In this document: one piece after another, positions 24,105-34,635 of the stretch
How the letters are laid out: every line of letters starts with the position of its first letter
Position numbering within the stretch: the first letter of the stretch is position 1
DNA from: Balanoglossus misakiensis
Taxonomy: Eukaryota > Hemichordata
Direction of reading: 5' to 3'
Assembly: GCA_040954595.2 (NCBI GenBank)
Contig: CM082589.2
Span: 11,780,001 to 11,844,000, forward strand
DNA length: 64,000 bases
The notes under the pieces: model-generated
Seen by the model: the letters and a program-made list of their open reading frames with translations, nothing else
The model's database searches: none
What the model was told of the DNA's origin: nothing
Program-made: the position numbers and the translations under genes

Positions 24105-24491
24105 GTTGCTCTGCCAGTGTTACACATTTCTCTTGGAATTTTTCACCGATGGTTTAAGATGCTGCAAGAGGCATGCAGATTGCATGATGTTGAAATCTTC
24201 CTGCGTTTAGCAAGAGAGGATGATATTGATGAGCCCGTTCTGCCCTGTGAGTTGTTTGACGAGTATGTCAACATCATCAACAAAATCATGAAAGAAGAAT
24301 CCTTACTGGCTGAGCTACAGGATAGGGCAGAAAGTGTTAGAGGTGCCATTGACAAAGCAATGTTACTGGAAGAAAGTGGGGACGACGATGATGATGATGA
24401 TGACGACAATGACGACAGTCAACCCTCACTTGTCCAGGCCATGCAAATGGAAAAGGAGTGTTCACAATTACATGATCAGGCAAAGGAAAAG
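24105..24491 (+). CDS. Exon 6: LHISLGIF helix and acidic coiled-coil part
   Basis: Phase 0 at both ends (acceptor CACTTAG, donor GTTAAT at 24,492). It starts VALPVLHISLGIFHRWFKML, which falls where RAG1 has its second catalytic Asp (D708) just after LH. Here a Ser is at that point, so that Asp is absent or lies elsewhere. The rest is helix-forming and charged, with a run of nine Asp (24,382-24,408 approx.) encoded by a GAY repeat. Confidence 0.7.
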
Positions 24492-24599
24492 GTTAATATC
24501 TTAATGTTGTTCGACTTTCAATTGTTTTTCATCTAATTTTACTTTTATTCACTTTACAGGAAAAGTAACAAATGGATTATCATACTTTCTTAGCTTCAG

Positions 24600-24746
24600 A
24601 TAATTGAAGACTTGAAAGGAAAACTCCCGCAACATGCAGGTTATACTGTGAGGGCTCTTGATAGAGCCCTTGCAAAAATTAATGTACACTTGCAGGATTA
24701 CCATAGCCAGGCCTTTGTTGGCAATCATGTCAACAAATGTTGCAAG
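24600..24746 (+). CDS. Exon 7 of the RAG1-like gene
   Basis: The acceptor TTAGCTTCAG ends at 24,599 and the donor GTTTGT follows at 24,747; phase 0 on both sides. It reads IIEDLKGKLPQHAGYTVRAL to NHVNKCCK. The end NHVNKCC has the spacing of a His/Cys zinc site, which fits the ZnH2 part of the RAG1 core by position. An earlier acceptor at 24,559 is possible but gives no better frame. Confidence 0.62.
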
Positions 24747-25173
24747 GTTTGTCATACCATGTAGGATAAATATTGTTCTGAGTTTGCATGACCACTGACA
24801 CTTTGTCAATTTGTTTCAAGTTCTCTTTCAGAATGTGTTTTCTTTTTTTAAATACAAACATTTTCCTTTTCAGTTTTTGTGCATGTCCACCAATCATAAG
24901 CATGCATTAATGTGAATCAACATTAGTTGTAATCAGGTTTTACTTTTGTGAAATGTACTATGCAGATAGTAAACATGTAGTTAGTTCATAATTTTCATTT
25001 TACATTTATTTACATAAATAATTGATTTTATATCTTTGTGAAAGAAAATGTTAAAAGACTGCATAAATGTTCATAGTTTTCAATTGTTACAAATTTTAGG
25101 TTTAATTTTTTCTATGTTCTGAACATGCCTTCGTGTACATGTCAGTGGAGTAACCATCTATTTTACTTTTCAG
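24747..25173 (+). other. Intron 7 of the RAG1-like gene
   Basis: A 427 bp AT-rich stretch bounded by GTTTGT and a pyrimidine tract with TTTTCAG. No gene or repeat was recognised. Confidence 0.6.
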
Positions 25174-25357
25174 CCAAAGCATGTTACTATCCTTTGTGAC
25201 AGTGTAGTAACTACAACTGAGAAATGTTGTCCTGATCTTTTCAGCAACGCTCGGCAAATTATGTCAAAGCATCAACAACTGTTTACACACTTTGCTACCT
25301 GCCATAACATATATTCTGTGAATAGAGAACTCTGCGCAGAGGAAATTGATACATTGG
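25174..25357 (+). CDS. Exon 8 of the RAG1-like gene
   Basis: The acceptor TTACTTTTCAG ends at 25,173 and the donor GTGTGT follows at 25,358; it enters in phase 0 and leaves one base of a codon. It reads PKHVTILCDSVVTTTEKCCP to RELCAEEIDTLG, 61 residues without a stop. Confidence 0.62.
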
Positions 25358-26010
25358 GTGTGTTGAGTATACAATGTCTCATGAAAGATTTTATTTACCT
25401 TTTCATGTAATAGAGTTTCTAGTTGTACAGTATTTATTTCTCAGGTGCTGTTTGCATGCCAACATGAAGAAGATTGTATTTTGGAGATTTGATTTCCCTA
25501 CTAATATTTTCTCTGTTTCTGCATTTGTTTAGTTTAATGATTTCCATCTCAAAGTTTGGATAACATACTGTTGTATTCTACAATTTGGGATATCAATCCA
25601 TGCACAGGATATAAGCTTGTTATTTATTCAGATAAGTATTCCTGCATGCTTTTATTTCAGTATTTTTATTGTACTGTATTTTTCAGTAGTTTTTTTAATG
25701 TCACAAATAACTTCAAATATATTACAGCTTCATTGTTTGTAAACACTTCATGTTATTGTTCTACAAATCAACTACAGTTCCTTGTGCACTTCCTACTAGC
25801 ATCATTAAATATATAATACAAGTAAGCATCCCAATGCAATCTTATAGCAGTGCATGATTTTTGTTCTATATATATATAGCATATATATAGATTCAGTTGT
25901 GAATATACAAGTGTGGAAAGTAATATGAGAAACTGTAGATGATACATAGACATTTTTTGTAATGTTTTCACTATGCATATGCTATTTTATAATTCTTTCC
26001 TTTTTTTCAG
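25358..26010 (+). other. Intron 8 of the RAG1-like gene
   Basis: A 653 bp strongly AT-rich stretch with tatatata runs, ending in CCTTTTTTTCAG. No coding or repeat signal was recognised. Confidence 0.6.
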
Positions 26011-26321
26011 ATTCTGCTATTTCACAGCTACTACAGCATTACAGAGAAACGTTCCCATCCCAGAATGTTTTTCCCAAACTCCATCTGCTTGAGTGCCATG
26101 TTGCAAAAAGGGTGAGGCATTTTCAGAGAGGGTTGGGCTTGTTTTCTGAACAAGGGATAGAATCAACCCACCATCGCATGAATAAATCACTGAGAAGTTA
26201 TAACTGTGTACCTGGGGACAATCTAAAGAAGGTAGAGTTAATGATGAAAGATCACCACATAAAATCACACCCCAGCCATGTTGTACCAGAAATTAAAAAA
26301 CGTGGGCCATACCAAAAGTGA
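26011..26321 (+). CDS. Exon 9: last catalytic Glu region and C-terminus
   Basis: The acceptor TTTTTTTCAG ends at 26,010 and the phase completes the codon left by exon 8. It reads PKLHLLECHVAKRVRHF, then GLFSEQGIESTHHRMNKSL. The Glu in QGIES falls where RAG1 has its final catalytic Glu (E962, also in an E-S/G context followed by a basic helix). The basic C-terminus (EIKKRGPYQK) ends with TGA at 26,319. There is no break. Confidence 0.72.
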
Positions 26322-26327
26322 AATAAA
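26322..26327 (+). terminator. Poly(A) signal AATAAA of the RAG1-like gene
   Basis: A perfect AATAAA begins directly after the stop codon, so the 3' UTR would be very short. Further AATAAA-like words occur near 26,608 and 26,662. Confidence 0.6.
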
Positions 26328-26689
26328 GATTGTTGAACAGTAGATAATGTATATATATGTATATTGTCGTTTCGAATTTAAAAAGTTTCAATGTATATGT
26401 AGTGATCTTGCTGTGAATCATTTCAGAATATGTACCATAACACATGCATACATTCTGCAGATCTGTGTGAGTCGAGAGAGGTGTGTGTGTGTAAAAATAC
26501 ACTGGATCGTTTACTGTTTTATAACAATTTTTATGCTAATTAGTAAGAGAAAACTCAGTAAAAGGTGATTTTACATTGTTTCTCCAGTATTTTTACCACT
26601 TTTCCATCAATAAAAATAGTTTAACAGTGTGAGAAACTGCTTTACCCATTGTAAAACACACAATAAAGGGAAATCCCACATCGGCCGGG
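26328..26689. other. 3' flank of the RAG1-like gene
   Basis: AT-rich single-copy DNA with a short TATG stretch and a GTGTGTGTG run. It ends ...gggaaatcccacatc, directly before a GC monomer of the satellite. AAATCCCA (26,671-26,678) is the inverse of TGGGATTT at 20,664-20,671, a weak candidate terminal repeat. Confidence 0.45.
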
Positions 26690-29600
26690 GCTTCAGCAAA
26701 ACCAGGCCGTAGAAAATCCGACGTAATCACCGTTGATAACTTACGCCAGTCTGTCTCATATAGAGCCGGTGCACCAGCCGAGTCACGCCGTAGGAAATCT
26801 GACTTGACCAACGTGGTCAATGTACGCCTGTTTCTGCTCTAGAGTGCCGGGGCTTCAGCTGAGCCAGGCCGTAGGAAACCCGACGTGATTACCGTTGTTA
26901 ACTTACGCCAGTCTGTGTCCTATATATAGTGCCGGGGCATCAGCCGTGCCAGGCCGAAGGAAACGTGAGTAGATCAACGTGGTCTCTGTAGGCGTGTTTC
27001 CGCTCTAAAGTGCCGGGGCTTCAGCTAAACCAGGCCGTAGGAAATCTGACTTGATCACCGTTGCTAACGTACGCTAGTGTCTGTCATATTGTGACGGAGA
27101 TATAGCCGAGCCAGGCCGTAGAAAAATCGACTTGTTCAACGTTACCAGTGTGCAACTGTTTCTGCTCTAGAGTGTCAGGGTTTTAGCCGACTTATGCTGT
27201 AGGAAATCTTAGTTGATGAACGGGAATTCAATGTTAGAAAACCCGTGTGGAAAGTATCTCTACCCGTTTGAAACTAAGAAAAGAATTTATTCTTATTTAT
27301 TTTGTAAAAAAGACAATTTTTCGAAAAAAAATCGATAATGGTAATTTTGTCTTGGGTGATTCAAATTATACCGCCTTTTCTGGAATTTGCAGCACTTTTT
27401 ACAAGAGAACGACACTTCATGCTCCATAATATTTCCGAAAAAATAAGAAAAGAGTTAATTTTTTATGATTTTTTTAAAATTTACCATTTTTGTCAAAATA
27501 TGGCCAAAATGGCTATTTTTTCTTGAATTCCGTCAATATCTCTGCATTTTTGGAGTGGTCGAAAGTCTTAACATACAATCAACATGTCATATATGATCAG
27601 GGCACCAAATTCGAAGAACAAAGGTTTTTTTATTTGTTTTTCTAAAAATGACATTTTCAAGTAAAATTTGGTAAAAAGCAATTTTGTCTGCAGTGAGACA
27701 AATTAGACGGTCATTTGTGGAATTTGTATCGATATATACATACGACGAGCATTCTATACTCCATCAGATTTCCGAAAATGTAGAAAACAGGTATTTTTGT
27801 AATTTTCAAAAATTTACCATTTTGACCAAATTGTGGCTAAAATTGTTAATTTCGTGTTGAATGCCGCCAGTGTCACTGCTTTTAAAAGTCTTAAAAACTT
27901 TTAACATACAAGCAATTGTTTATATATGATCAGGTCACCGAATTAAAAAAATAAAGAATGTTTTGCCTAAAAATGACCTTTTTGGTGCAAAAACGAATAA
28001 AACGCAATTTTGTATTAAATCAGCTCATTCAGAGTGCATTTTTATAATAAGCACCATTTTTACATATAATGGAAATTTCATACATCATCAGATATCCAAA
28101 TATGAAAAAATGATTTAGATTTTAGATGATTGTCCAAAATTAGCTGATATCTAATAAATGTAGTATTGAACCGTTCCGTTCCCCCCCCCCCCTTACATTA
28201 TATGCGGTACGCCGATGTCAGCTTACCCGGCAGTACTGCAGGCCGTGCCCCCAACTAACGTCGGTGTTTGAAACGCCCTGGTTAAATTCGGGCTCTCTCT
28301 ATAAATTGACAGGCAATAATGCAGTCCTACCGGAACAAATGTCGAGTGTTGACCGCTGTGACTTTCCCTCTTCGGTTTGCCCGACTTAGCCAACGTCTTT
28401 GTACTAGAGTGTCGGGTCTTTTGCAGAGCCAGGCCGAAGGAAATCCGACTTGATCACCGTTGCTAACGAACGCTAGTGTCTGTCATGGTGTGCCGGGGTT
28501 TTAGTCGAGCCAGGCCGTAGGAGATCTGACTTGATCATCGTGGTCAATGTACGCGTGTTTCCGCTCTAAAGTGCCGGGGCTTCAGCTAAACCAGGCCGGA
28601 GGAAATCCGACGTAATCACCGTTGATAACTTACGCCAGTCTGTGTCATATAGAGCCGGTGTACCAGCCGAGTCACGCCGTAGGAAATCTGACTTGATCAA
28701 CGTGGTCAATGTACGCCTGTTTCTGCTCTAGAGTGCCGGGGCTTCAGCTGAGCCAGGCCGTAGGAAACCCGACGTGATTACCGTTGTTAACTTACGCCAG
28801 TCTGTGTCCTATATATAGTGCCGGGGCATCAGCCGTGCCTGGCCGAAGGAAATGTGAGTAGATCAACGTGGTCTCTGTACGCGTGTTTCTGCTCTAGAGT
28901 GCCAGGGCTTTAGCCAAGCCATGCCGTAGGAAATCTGAATTAATCAACGTTGCTAACGAACGCTAGTGTCTGTCATAGTGTGCCTGGGTTTTAGTCGAGC
29001 CAAGCCGTAGGAGATCAGACTTGATCAACGTGGTCTCTGTACGCGTGTTTCTGCTCTAGAGTGCCTGGGCTTTATCCAAGCCATGCCGTAGAAAATCTGA
29101 CTTGATCACCATTCCTAACGTACGCTAGTGTCTGTCATGTTGTGACGGAGATTTAGCCGAGCCAGGCCGTATAAAAATCGACTTGTTCAAAGTTACCAGT
29201 GTGCAACTGTTTCTGCTCTAGAGTGTCAGGGTTTTAGCCGACTTATGCTGTAGGAAATCTGAGTTGATGAACGGGAATTCAATGTTAGAAAACCCGAGTG
29301 GAAAGTATCTCTACCCGTTTGAAACTAAGAAAAGAATGTATTCTTATTTATTTTGTAAAAAAGACAATTTTCGAAAAAAAAAGTCGAAAATGGTAATTTT
29401 GTCTTGGGTGATTTAAATTATACCGCCTTTTCTGGAATTTGCAGCACTTTTTACTAGAGAACGACACTTCATGCTCCATAATATTTCCGAAAAAATAAGA
29501 AAAGAGTCAATGTTTTATGATTTTTTAAAAATTTACCATTTTTGTCAAAATATGGCCAAAATGGCTATTTTTTCTTGAATACTGTCAATATCTCTGCATT

Positions 29601-29884
29601 TTTGGAGTGGTCGAATGTTTTAACATACAATCAACATGTCATATATGATCAGGGCACCAAATTCGAAGAACAAAGGTTTTTTTATTTTTATTTCTAAAAA
29701 TGACATTTTCAAGGAAAATTTGGTAAAACACAATTTTGTCTGCAGTGAGCCATATTAGACTGTCTTTTTTGGAATTTGTATCGATATATACATACGAAGA
29801 GCATTTTATACTCCATCAGATTTTCGAAAATGTAGAAAACGGGTATTTTTTGTAATTTTCAAAAATTTACCATTTTGACCAAAT
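26690..29884. repeat. Satellite array, tract 3
   Basis: The tract starts inside a GC block (monomer gccggggcttcagcaaaacc). AT modules start near 27,220 and 29,271, with a C run at about 28,180. It ends inside an AT module at the BEL/Pao insertion. The last ~160 bp carry private variants (ccatattagactg, gcattttatac, aaaacgggtatt) shared only with the left flank of the second BEL/Pao copy. Confidence 0.95.
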
Positions 29885-30220
29885 TGTGGGGAAGTATCGT
29901 GGCAGTGATCAATACTCCCGGGAGGGGGTTCGAGTATACTGACGTCGGAAAAGAAGCGAACGATTCAGTGCTAGGTAAAACACTGGTTTATTACCATCTG
30001 AATCCAACAACAAAGTAACACCACAGAGCTCCTTACAAAATGCTGCCCGAAAGCGCCAAAACTGGGTTATATATAAGTCCCACGAACGCCGGAGCAAACA
30101 CTCAACAATTACAATAAATCTGCTACAAGTATAAAGTTTGGCGGTAAACAAAGCCAACTCTGATAGGGTAAGAGTTTCCGTCACGTGATCCTTCTGGAGT
30201 AAATCTCTCACTTCTCCATA
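29885..30220 (-). repeat. 3' LTR of BEL/Pao copy 1
   Basis: 336 bp, matching 37,475-37,810. On the element strand it runs from TATGGAGAAG to TTCCCCACA. It is preceded (element sense) by a polypurine tract. Confidence 0.92.
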
Positions 30221-30235
30221 TTCTCCCCCGCGCAA
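30221..30235 (-). promoter_or_regulatory. Polypurine tract of BEL/Pao copy 1
   Basis: On the element strand gcgggggagaa directly precedes the 3' LTR. The same tract is at 53,176-53,190 in copy 2. Confidence 0.65.
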
Positions 30236-30391
30236 AGGAAAGTCTCGAAAATCATCAGAAAAAAAACATTAAATAACATGAAATATGATTAAAGTCACCT
30301 AAAGTGTTCAAGGATAATAAACTAATGTTCATTGTGTCAGTAAACATGATAACAGTCACAATGCGATCGAAATTGTTTTCCAATTTCAAAG

Positions 30392-31690
30392 TCAAATAGA
30401 GAGATCCGCTATTCGTACTCGAGCGGCAACTGCAGAGTCTCTGACAGGTCGTCTCGGGGGTACAACATCCGCCTTCACCGAGGAATCTTCAGAGGCTCCA
30501 GCTGTGTCGACTGTTTCAGTATTCGTGTTGGAATCTGCTCCAATACCTGTATTATCTCCAGACACAGTTGACAGCTCCTTGGAGACAACTTCCAATGGGT
30601 ACAATTTATGGATAGGTCGGTTTGTAGGACCACCTGCGGTGTTCAACTCCGCAGATCGTACCAGTTTATCATTACCGAAGATCAACCTTGTTACAGTTCC
30701 TAAATGCCATTTCGGACGTTTGTCAGTGTCACTGTGTATTATCACGACATCTCCGACCTTGATGACATTATCACGAGTTCCTTTGGTGGGATGTCGTTCA
30801 CGTAGGGCAGTCAGATACTCGGACGACCATCTTCGCCAAAATTGATCGTGAAATCTTGATAGATGTTCATATCTTTTGTTGATTTCACGATTATCACAGT
30901 AAGATGGGTCAATCACCTCTTCGTCGGTGATCTCGATGTACGGCAATGAGGTCAGTGTCCTGCCATGTAGCAAGTGATTTGGGGTCAATCCAATGTTGTC
31001 GTTTATACTGGATGACACGTACGTTAACGGCCTGTCGTTTAAAACGGCTTCAATTTCAGTCACAACTGTTGCGAGTTCATCAAAGGTTAGGTAAGCTCGA
31101 CCGAGAGTTTTCCTAATAGCGTTCTTTGTCAAAGCAATCAGCCTCTCCCAGAAGCCACCAAACCAGGGCGCGCGCTTCGGTATAAACGTCCATTGTACAC
31201 GGTGTGCGGCGAGAAAGTCATTTACTTCTGGCGTATCAAACAGTGTTTTGATTTCATTGGCAGCCGATAAATAAGTCGATGCGTTGTCTGACAGCATCCT
31301 ACTCGGCAAAGAACGTCTCGCGGCGAATCTTCTGAACGCGTGCATGAACGTCTGGGTTGACATATCAGGAACCAGTTCTAGGTGAATGGCACGCGTCACC
31401 GCACAGGTGAATAAACAGATATAGGCTTTGGCACGTGTCCCATCTTTGGCCTTGGTATAAAGATGACCCGTGAAATCCACGCCTGTTACAGTAAATGCTG
31501 GGACAATGTTCACTCGATAACTTGGTAGCGGCGCTTGCACTGGATTCGCGTAAGGTTTCCCGGTAACTTTGTTGCAAATGACACAACCACGTAAGACACC
31601 GCGTACAATAATCTGAATTTTGGGGATCCAATATCTTTGCCTTATCTGTGTCACTGTAGATTGGACTCCCTGGTGAAGCGTCAGTTCGTG
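30392..31690 (-). CDS. BEL/Pao copy 1 pol, integrase part
   Basis: The frame continues from the segment above after a nonsense codon. An H2C2 zinc site is visible (HELTLH...CVICNK). The catalytic core has GVDFTGH, LSDNAS and FGGFWERL, giving the D, D, E residues. A C-terminal region follows (GDVVIIHSD, KWHLGTVTRL). The Met at 31,654 is internal. The protein ends at 30,392, about 170 bp before the LTR. Confidence 0.9.
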   Translation of the reverse strand, partial: HELTLHQGVQSTVTQIRQRYWIPKIQIIVRGVLRGCVICNKVTGKPYANPVQAPLPSYRVNIVPAFTVTGVDFTGHLYTKAKDGTRAKAYICLFTCAVTRAIHLELVPDMSTQTFMHAFRRFAARRSLPSRMLSDNASTYLSAANEIKTLFDTPEVNDFLAAHRVQWTFIPKRAPWFGGFWERLIALTKNAIRKTLGRAYLTFDELATVVTEIEAVLNDRPLTYVSSSINDNIGLTPNHLLHGRTLTSLPYIEITDEEVIDPSYCDNREINKRYEHLSRFHDQFWRRWSSEYLTALRERHPTKGTRDNVIKVGDVVIIHSDTDKRPKWHLGTVTRLIFGNDKLVRSAELNTAGGPTNRPIHKLYPLEVVSKELSTVSGDNTGIGADSNTNTETVDTAGASEDSSVKADVVPPRRPVRDSAVAARVRIADLSI

Positions 31691-33198
31691 TCATTTCCGT
31701 ATTATCAAATTTGTCAATTTATGATGCGAGGGTATCAAGGCGGGAAATCTTGTGACGAAATCGATCGGCGCGTTATGGATTCTACTCCCACAGCGAAGTA
31801 CGTCTTCTTCGTCAACAAATAAGTTCAGTTGTCGAACAATGGGCGCACATTTACTCAAGTTCAATTTCACAGACTGGATTTCGGCGTCATAGAACTGCCG
31901 TTGAATATGTTTAACCCACATATTTTCCGCTCGGTGCAGCTCATCAGGGGTAATTCTCCCGTGTTTCACCTCGGTAGATTTTTTCATCCGTGCGATGAAT
32001 CTGAGGACATAACTTGTCACTCGTAATAGCCTATCCAAGTTGTTGAATCTGGAAATGTCAACAACGTGTTGAATTCCGTAGTCATTGGGACTGGTAATTT
32101 CCAGATTTTCGCGATCTGTACATCGTCTGGCTTTGGGGGGAGCGAGTATTTCTGCTTTCTCGGTAGACTGATCGTTGATTCCGTTGCCGAAACGCGGCGG
32201 CAATCTGTCCGTCTCATCTGGTTCGATTGCGGTATGCATCACATTAACATCAAACGCTGGGCAACTAGGCCAATCGCTTGTCTTTAGCCATGTTGGTCCA
32301 TTACGCCATAGTTCAGAGCGTTCCATCATTTCGTAGGTTACCCCTCTGGTTAAAGGATCAGCTGGGTTGTGTTCTGATGGGCAGTATTTCTTTGTGGACT
32401 GAAATTCGCGAATTTCATCAACTCGATTCTTCACAAACACCGGAAGTCTCTTCTCACTGTTCAGCCAGTGAAGGACAATTTGGCTGTCACTCCATAAATA
32501 ACAACGAACTATGTCATATTTGGAGGACAGGGCTTCTTTAGCGTACTTGCTGAGACGTGTGGCTATTAACGCAGCCATCAATTCCAGTCGCGGGAGTGTA
32601 GTTTCAGCCACTGGTGCGGTTCTAGTCTTCGCCATCACAAAAGACGTTTGCTGTCCTCTTTTCAAATACACTACTGCCCCATACGCTCTCTGGCTTGCGT
32701 CTGCAAAGGCGTGTAGCTCGCATTCATTGTCGCCTTCAAGTTCATCAAAATATTGTCGTTCGATCTTCGTGTTTCGCGAGTCTTTGAGATCTTCTGCGAT
32801 GTGCATCCATTGAGTGTAGAGATCTGCGTTGATAGGTTCATCCCAGTCTAATTCCAGTTTCCATAGTAACTGAATGAACAATTTGGCTTTGATCATTACA
32901 GGGGCGAGAAATCCAAACGGATCAAATAGCATCGCCACATAGCTGACAATGTCACGTTTGGTCACGAGTTCGGCACGCGACGACATATTAACCACTTTGG
33001 AGTAAGTCAATTCGTCAGATTTTGTTGACCACTGCATTCCCAAAACGGATACATCTTCGGTGGGTTCGTTCAGATTGTCACATGTAGCGAGTTCGTTTAT
33101 TTGTTGACAGTTGGAAGACCATGCTCTGAGTTTGAATCCGCCTGATGTCATCAACTCATTGGCTTCATGGTAGTATTTCATGGAGTTTTCTGCAGTAT
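31691..33198 (-). CDS. BEL/Pao copy 1 pol, end of RT and RNase H
   Basis: The segment begins at the LINE junction and continues RT coding (MKYYHEANELM, VSVLGMQW). RNase H follows with ELHAFADASQRAYGA, TLPRLELMAALI and LWSDSQIVLHWL, the usual BEL/Pao RNase H acidic positions. It ends at TGA (31,691-31,693), a single-base change from the TCA Ser codon kept in copy 2, just before the integrase zinc site. As it stands the integrase would be lost. Confidence 0.9.
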
Positions 33199-34635
33199 TT
33201 ATTTATTTTTATTTATTTATTACACAGATCAACGGGCAAACCCACTTACAGATCTGGGAAACAATAAAAACAATTAAGTCACAAAACAAAAATTAACTGA
33301 AAAACAAGACACCAAAAAAGTAACACATGTCACGTAAAATATAAATACAAATCAAGGAACAGTACCATTAAAATGACTGGATAAAATAGATTTAAAACTG
33401 TGGAGCGTAGAAAAAATATCAATATTACATTTAGAAGAAATCTCATTAAAAGCAGACATGCATCTGAGCATTGTCGAGAATTTTCTACAATTAACGGAGC
33501 GCAAGTCGGGTTTAAAAAGGGGTTTCTTGCGTAAATTTCTACTAGGGGCGTAAAAACATATTTGATGTAAAATACCAGGTGAATCATACTGTGAGTGGAT
33601 AATTTTGTATAAAAAAACATGTCAAGGGTGCGTCTTCTGTTATATAACATTGGGATATTCAGTAATCTACAATAAATAGGGTAGCTGGACCTGCTGCAGT
33701 GAATATTGAGTTTGCAACAAATGTACTTCACAAACTTAATTTGTACCCGCTCAATCTTGTCTGACAGGCCCTTTTGGTGGGGTGACCACACAACAGAGCC
33801 ATACTCTAGAATAGATGTTACATAAACAAAATATAGAGAAATAATAGCGGATATGTCATTAAAAGGCTGGCAGAGGCGCTTAATAAAACCCAGAGATTTG
33901 AAGGCTCTGGAAACTGTGTTATTTATGTGGAAAGAATAATTGAGATTAGAAGTAAGGTATATGCCCAAGTCCTTGATTACAGAAACACGTTGAAGGGGAG
34001 TGCTATTGATAGAGTAGTCAGTAGATGAAATAACCCTTTTCTTTAGGGTGAAACTGATGAATTTGCATTTATTGATATTAGGTGACAACTTCCAGTTGTC
34101 ACACCAGAGAGCAAATTTATCAAGGTCTTTCTGTAACAAGTCACAATCAGCGGAGGAGGTGATGGTACGGTAAATCTTAGCATCGTCGGCATACATGCTG
34201 AGCTTTGCAGAAATATCTAACAGTGATATATCATTTATATACATTACAAAAAGTAGTGGCCCCAAGAGTGAACCTTGTGGGACCCCCGATGTAGCAGTGA
34301 AGCTGTTTGACGAGTGACTGCCAAACACCACCCTCTGTTGTCTGAGATGGAGATACGACGCCAGCCAGCTGTGCAAATTGCCACATATACCAAATTTGGC
34401 GGCTTTGTACAGCAGTAGTGTGTGACAGACACTGTCAAACGCCTTGCTAAAATCAGTGTAGATTGAATCTACCTGTTCTTTGTTGTTCAATGAAGCTGAA
34501 ATGAAATCAGTGTAAGCCACTAAGTTGGTTGTGGTAGATCTATTTTTAACAAATCCATGCTGATCAATGGATATATTTGGTTGAACATGCTGGTAGATAT
34601 GAGGGACAATGACAGCTTCGAAAATCTTAGCAAAA
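33199..34635 (-). mobile_element. 5'-truncated Jockey-like LINE nested in BEL/Pao copy 1
   Basis: A 1.44 kb insertion splits gcagtat|caactcc of the BEL pol; the same site in copy 2 (about 56,145) is empty. On its own strand the element starts inside the RT (KIFEAVIVPHIY) and ends in an (AAATA)n-type tail at 33,199-33,225. The repeated target bases are short (TAT or AT), so the target duplication is small or unclear. Confidence 0.88.
33330..34635 (-). CDS. LINE reverse transcriptase, 5'-truncated
   Basis: The frame is open from the truncation point; the Met at 34,520 is internal. RT motifs in order are GFVKNRSTTTNL, YTDFSKAFDSV, SGVPQGSLLGPLLF with MYINDI, MYADDAKIYR (catalytic YADD), LGIYLTSNLNYSFHI and SILEYGSVVWSP. 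These fit the Jockey/CR1 group of non-LTR elements, which copy their RNA at a nicked target. No endonuclease or ORF1 remains. The frame is intact to the stop at 33,330, so it is a fairly young truncated copy. Confidence 0.88.

Larger units (their letters stand above)
21297..26321 (+). pseudogene. RAG1-like (N-RAG-TP-type) transposase gene, nine exons, disrupted
   Basis: Nine exons give about 960 codons, close to vertebrate RAG1 (about 1,040). Module order follows RAG1: CxxC/IHP/CxxC region, C3HC4 RING, C2HC finger, then a core with KVGGDHGGG, ITGDYEYL, CLWC, LPVLHISLGIF and a final SEQGIESTHHRMNK. In the family, RAG1 cuts DNA at signal ends. N-RAG-TP, a mollusc transposon as I recall it, pairs a RAG1-like N-terminus with a transposase. 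Lesions are a one-base-type frameshift between 21,556 and 21,590, TAG at 21,730-21,732 and TAA at 23,132-23,134; exon 4/5 joining is also imperfect. All other introns have GT-AG ends and fitting phases. No RAG2/kelch frame lies nearby. It reads as a decayed transposon or recently dead domesticated gene. Homology is inferred by eye. Confidence 0.78.

Noticed and set aside
24143-24409. Ser-rich 88-codon minus-strand frame
   Set aside because: It is the antisense reading of the poly-Asp run in exon 6.
20663-26689. RAG2-like or kelch-repeat gene as partner of the RAG1-like gene
   Set aside because: All frames on both strands were read; nothing with kelch repeats or a PHD finger was found.
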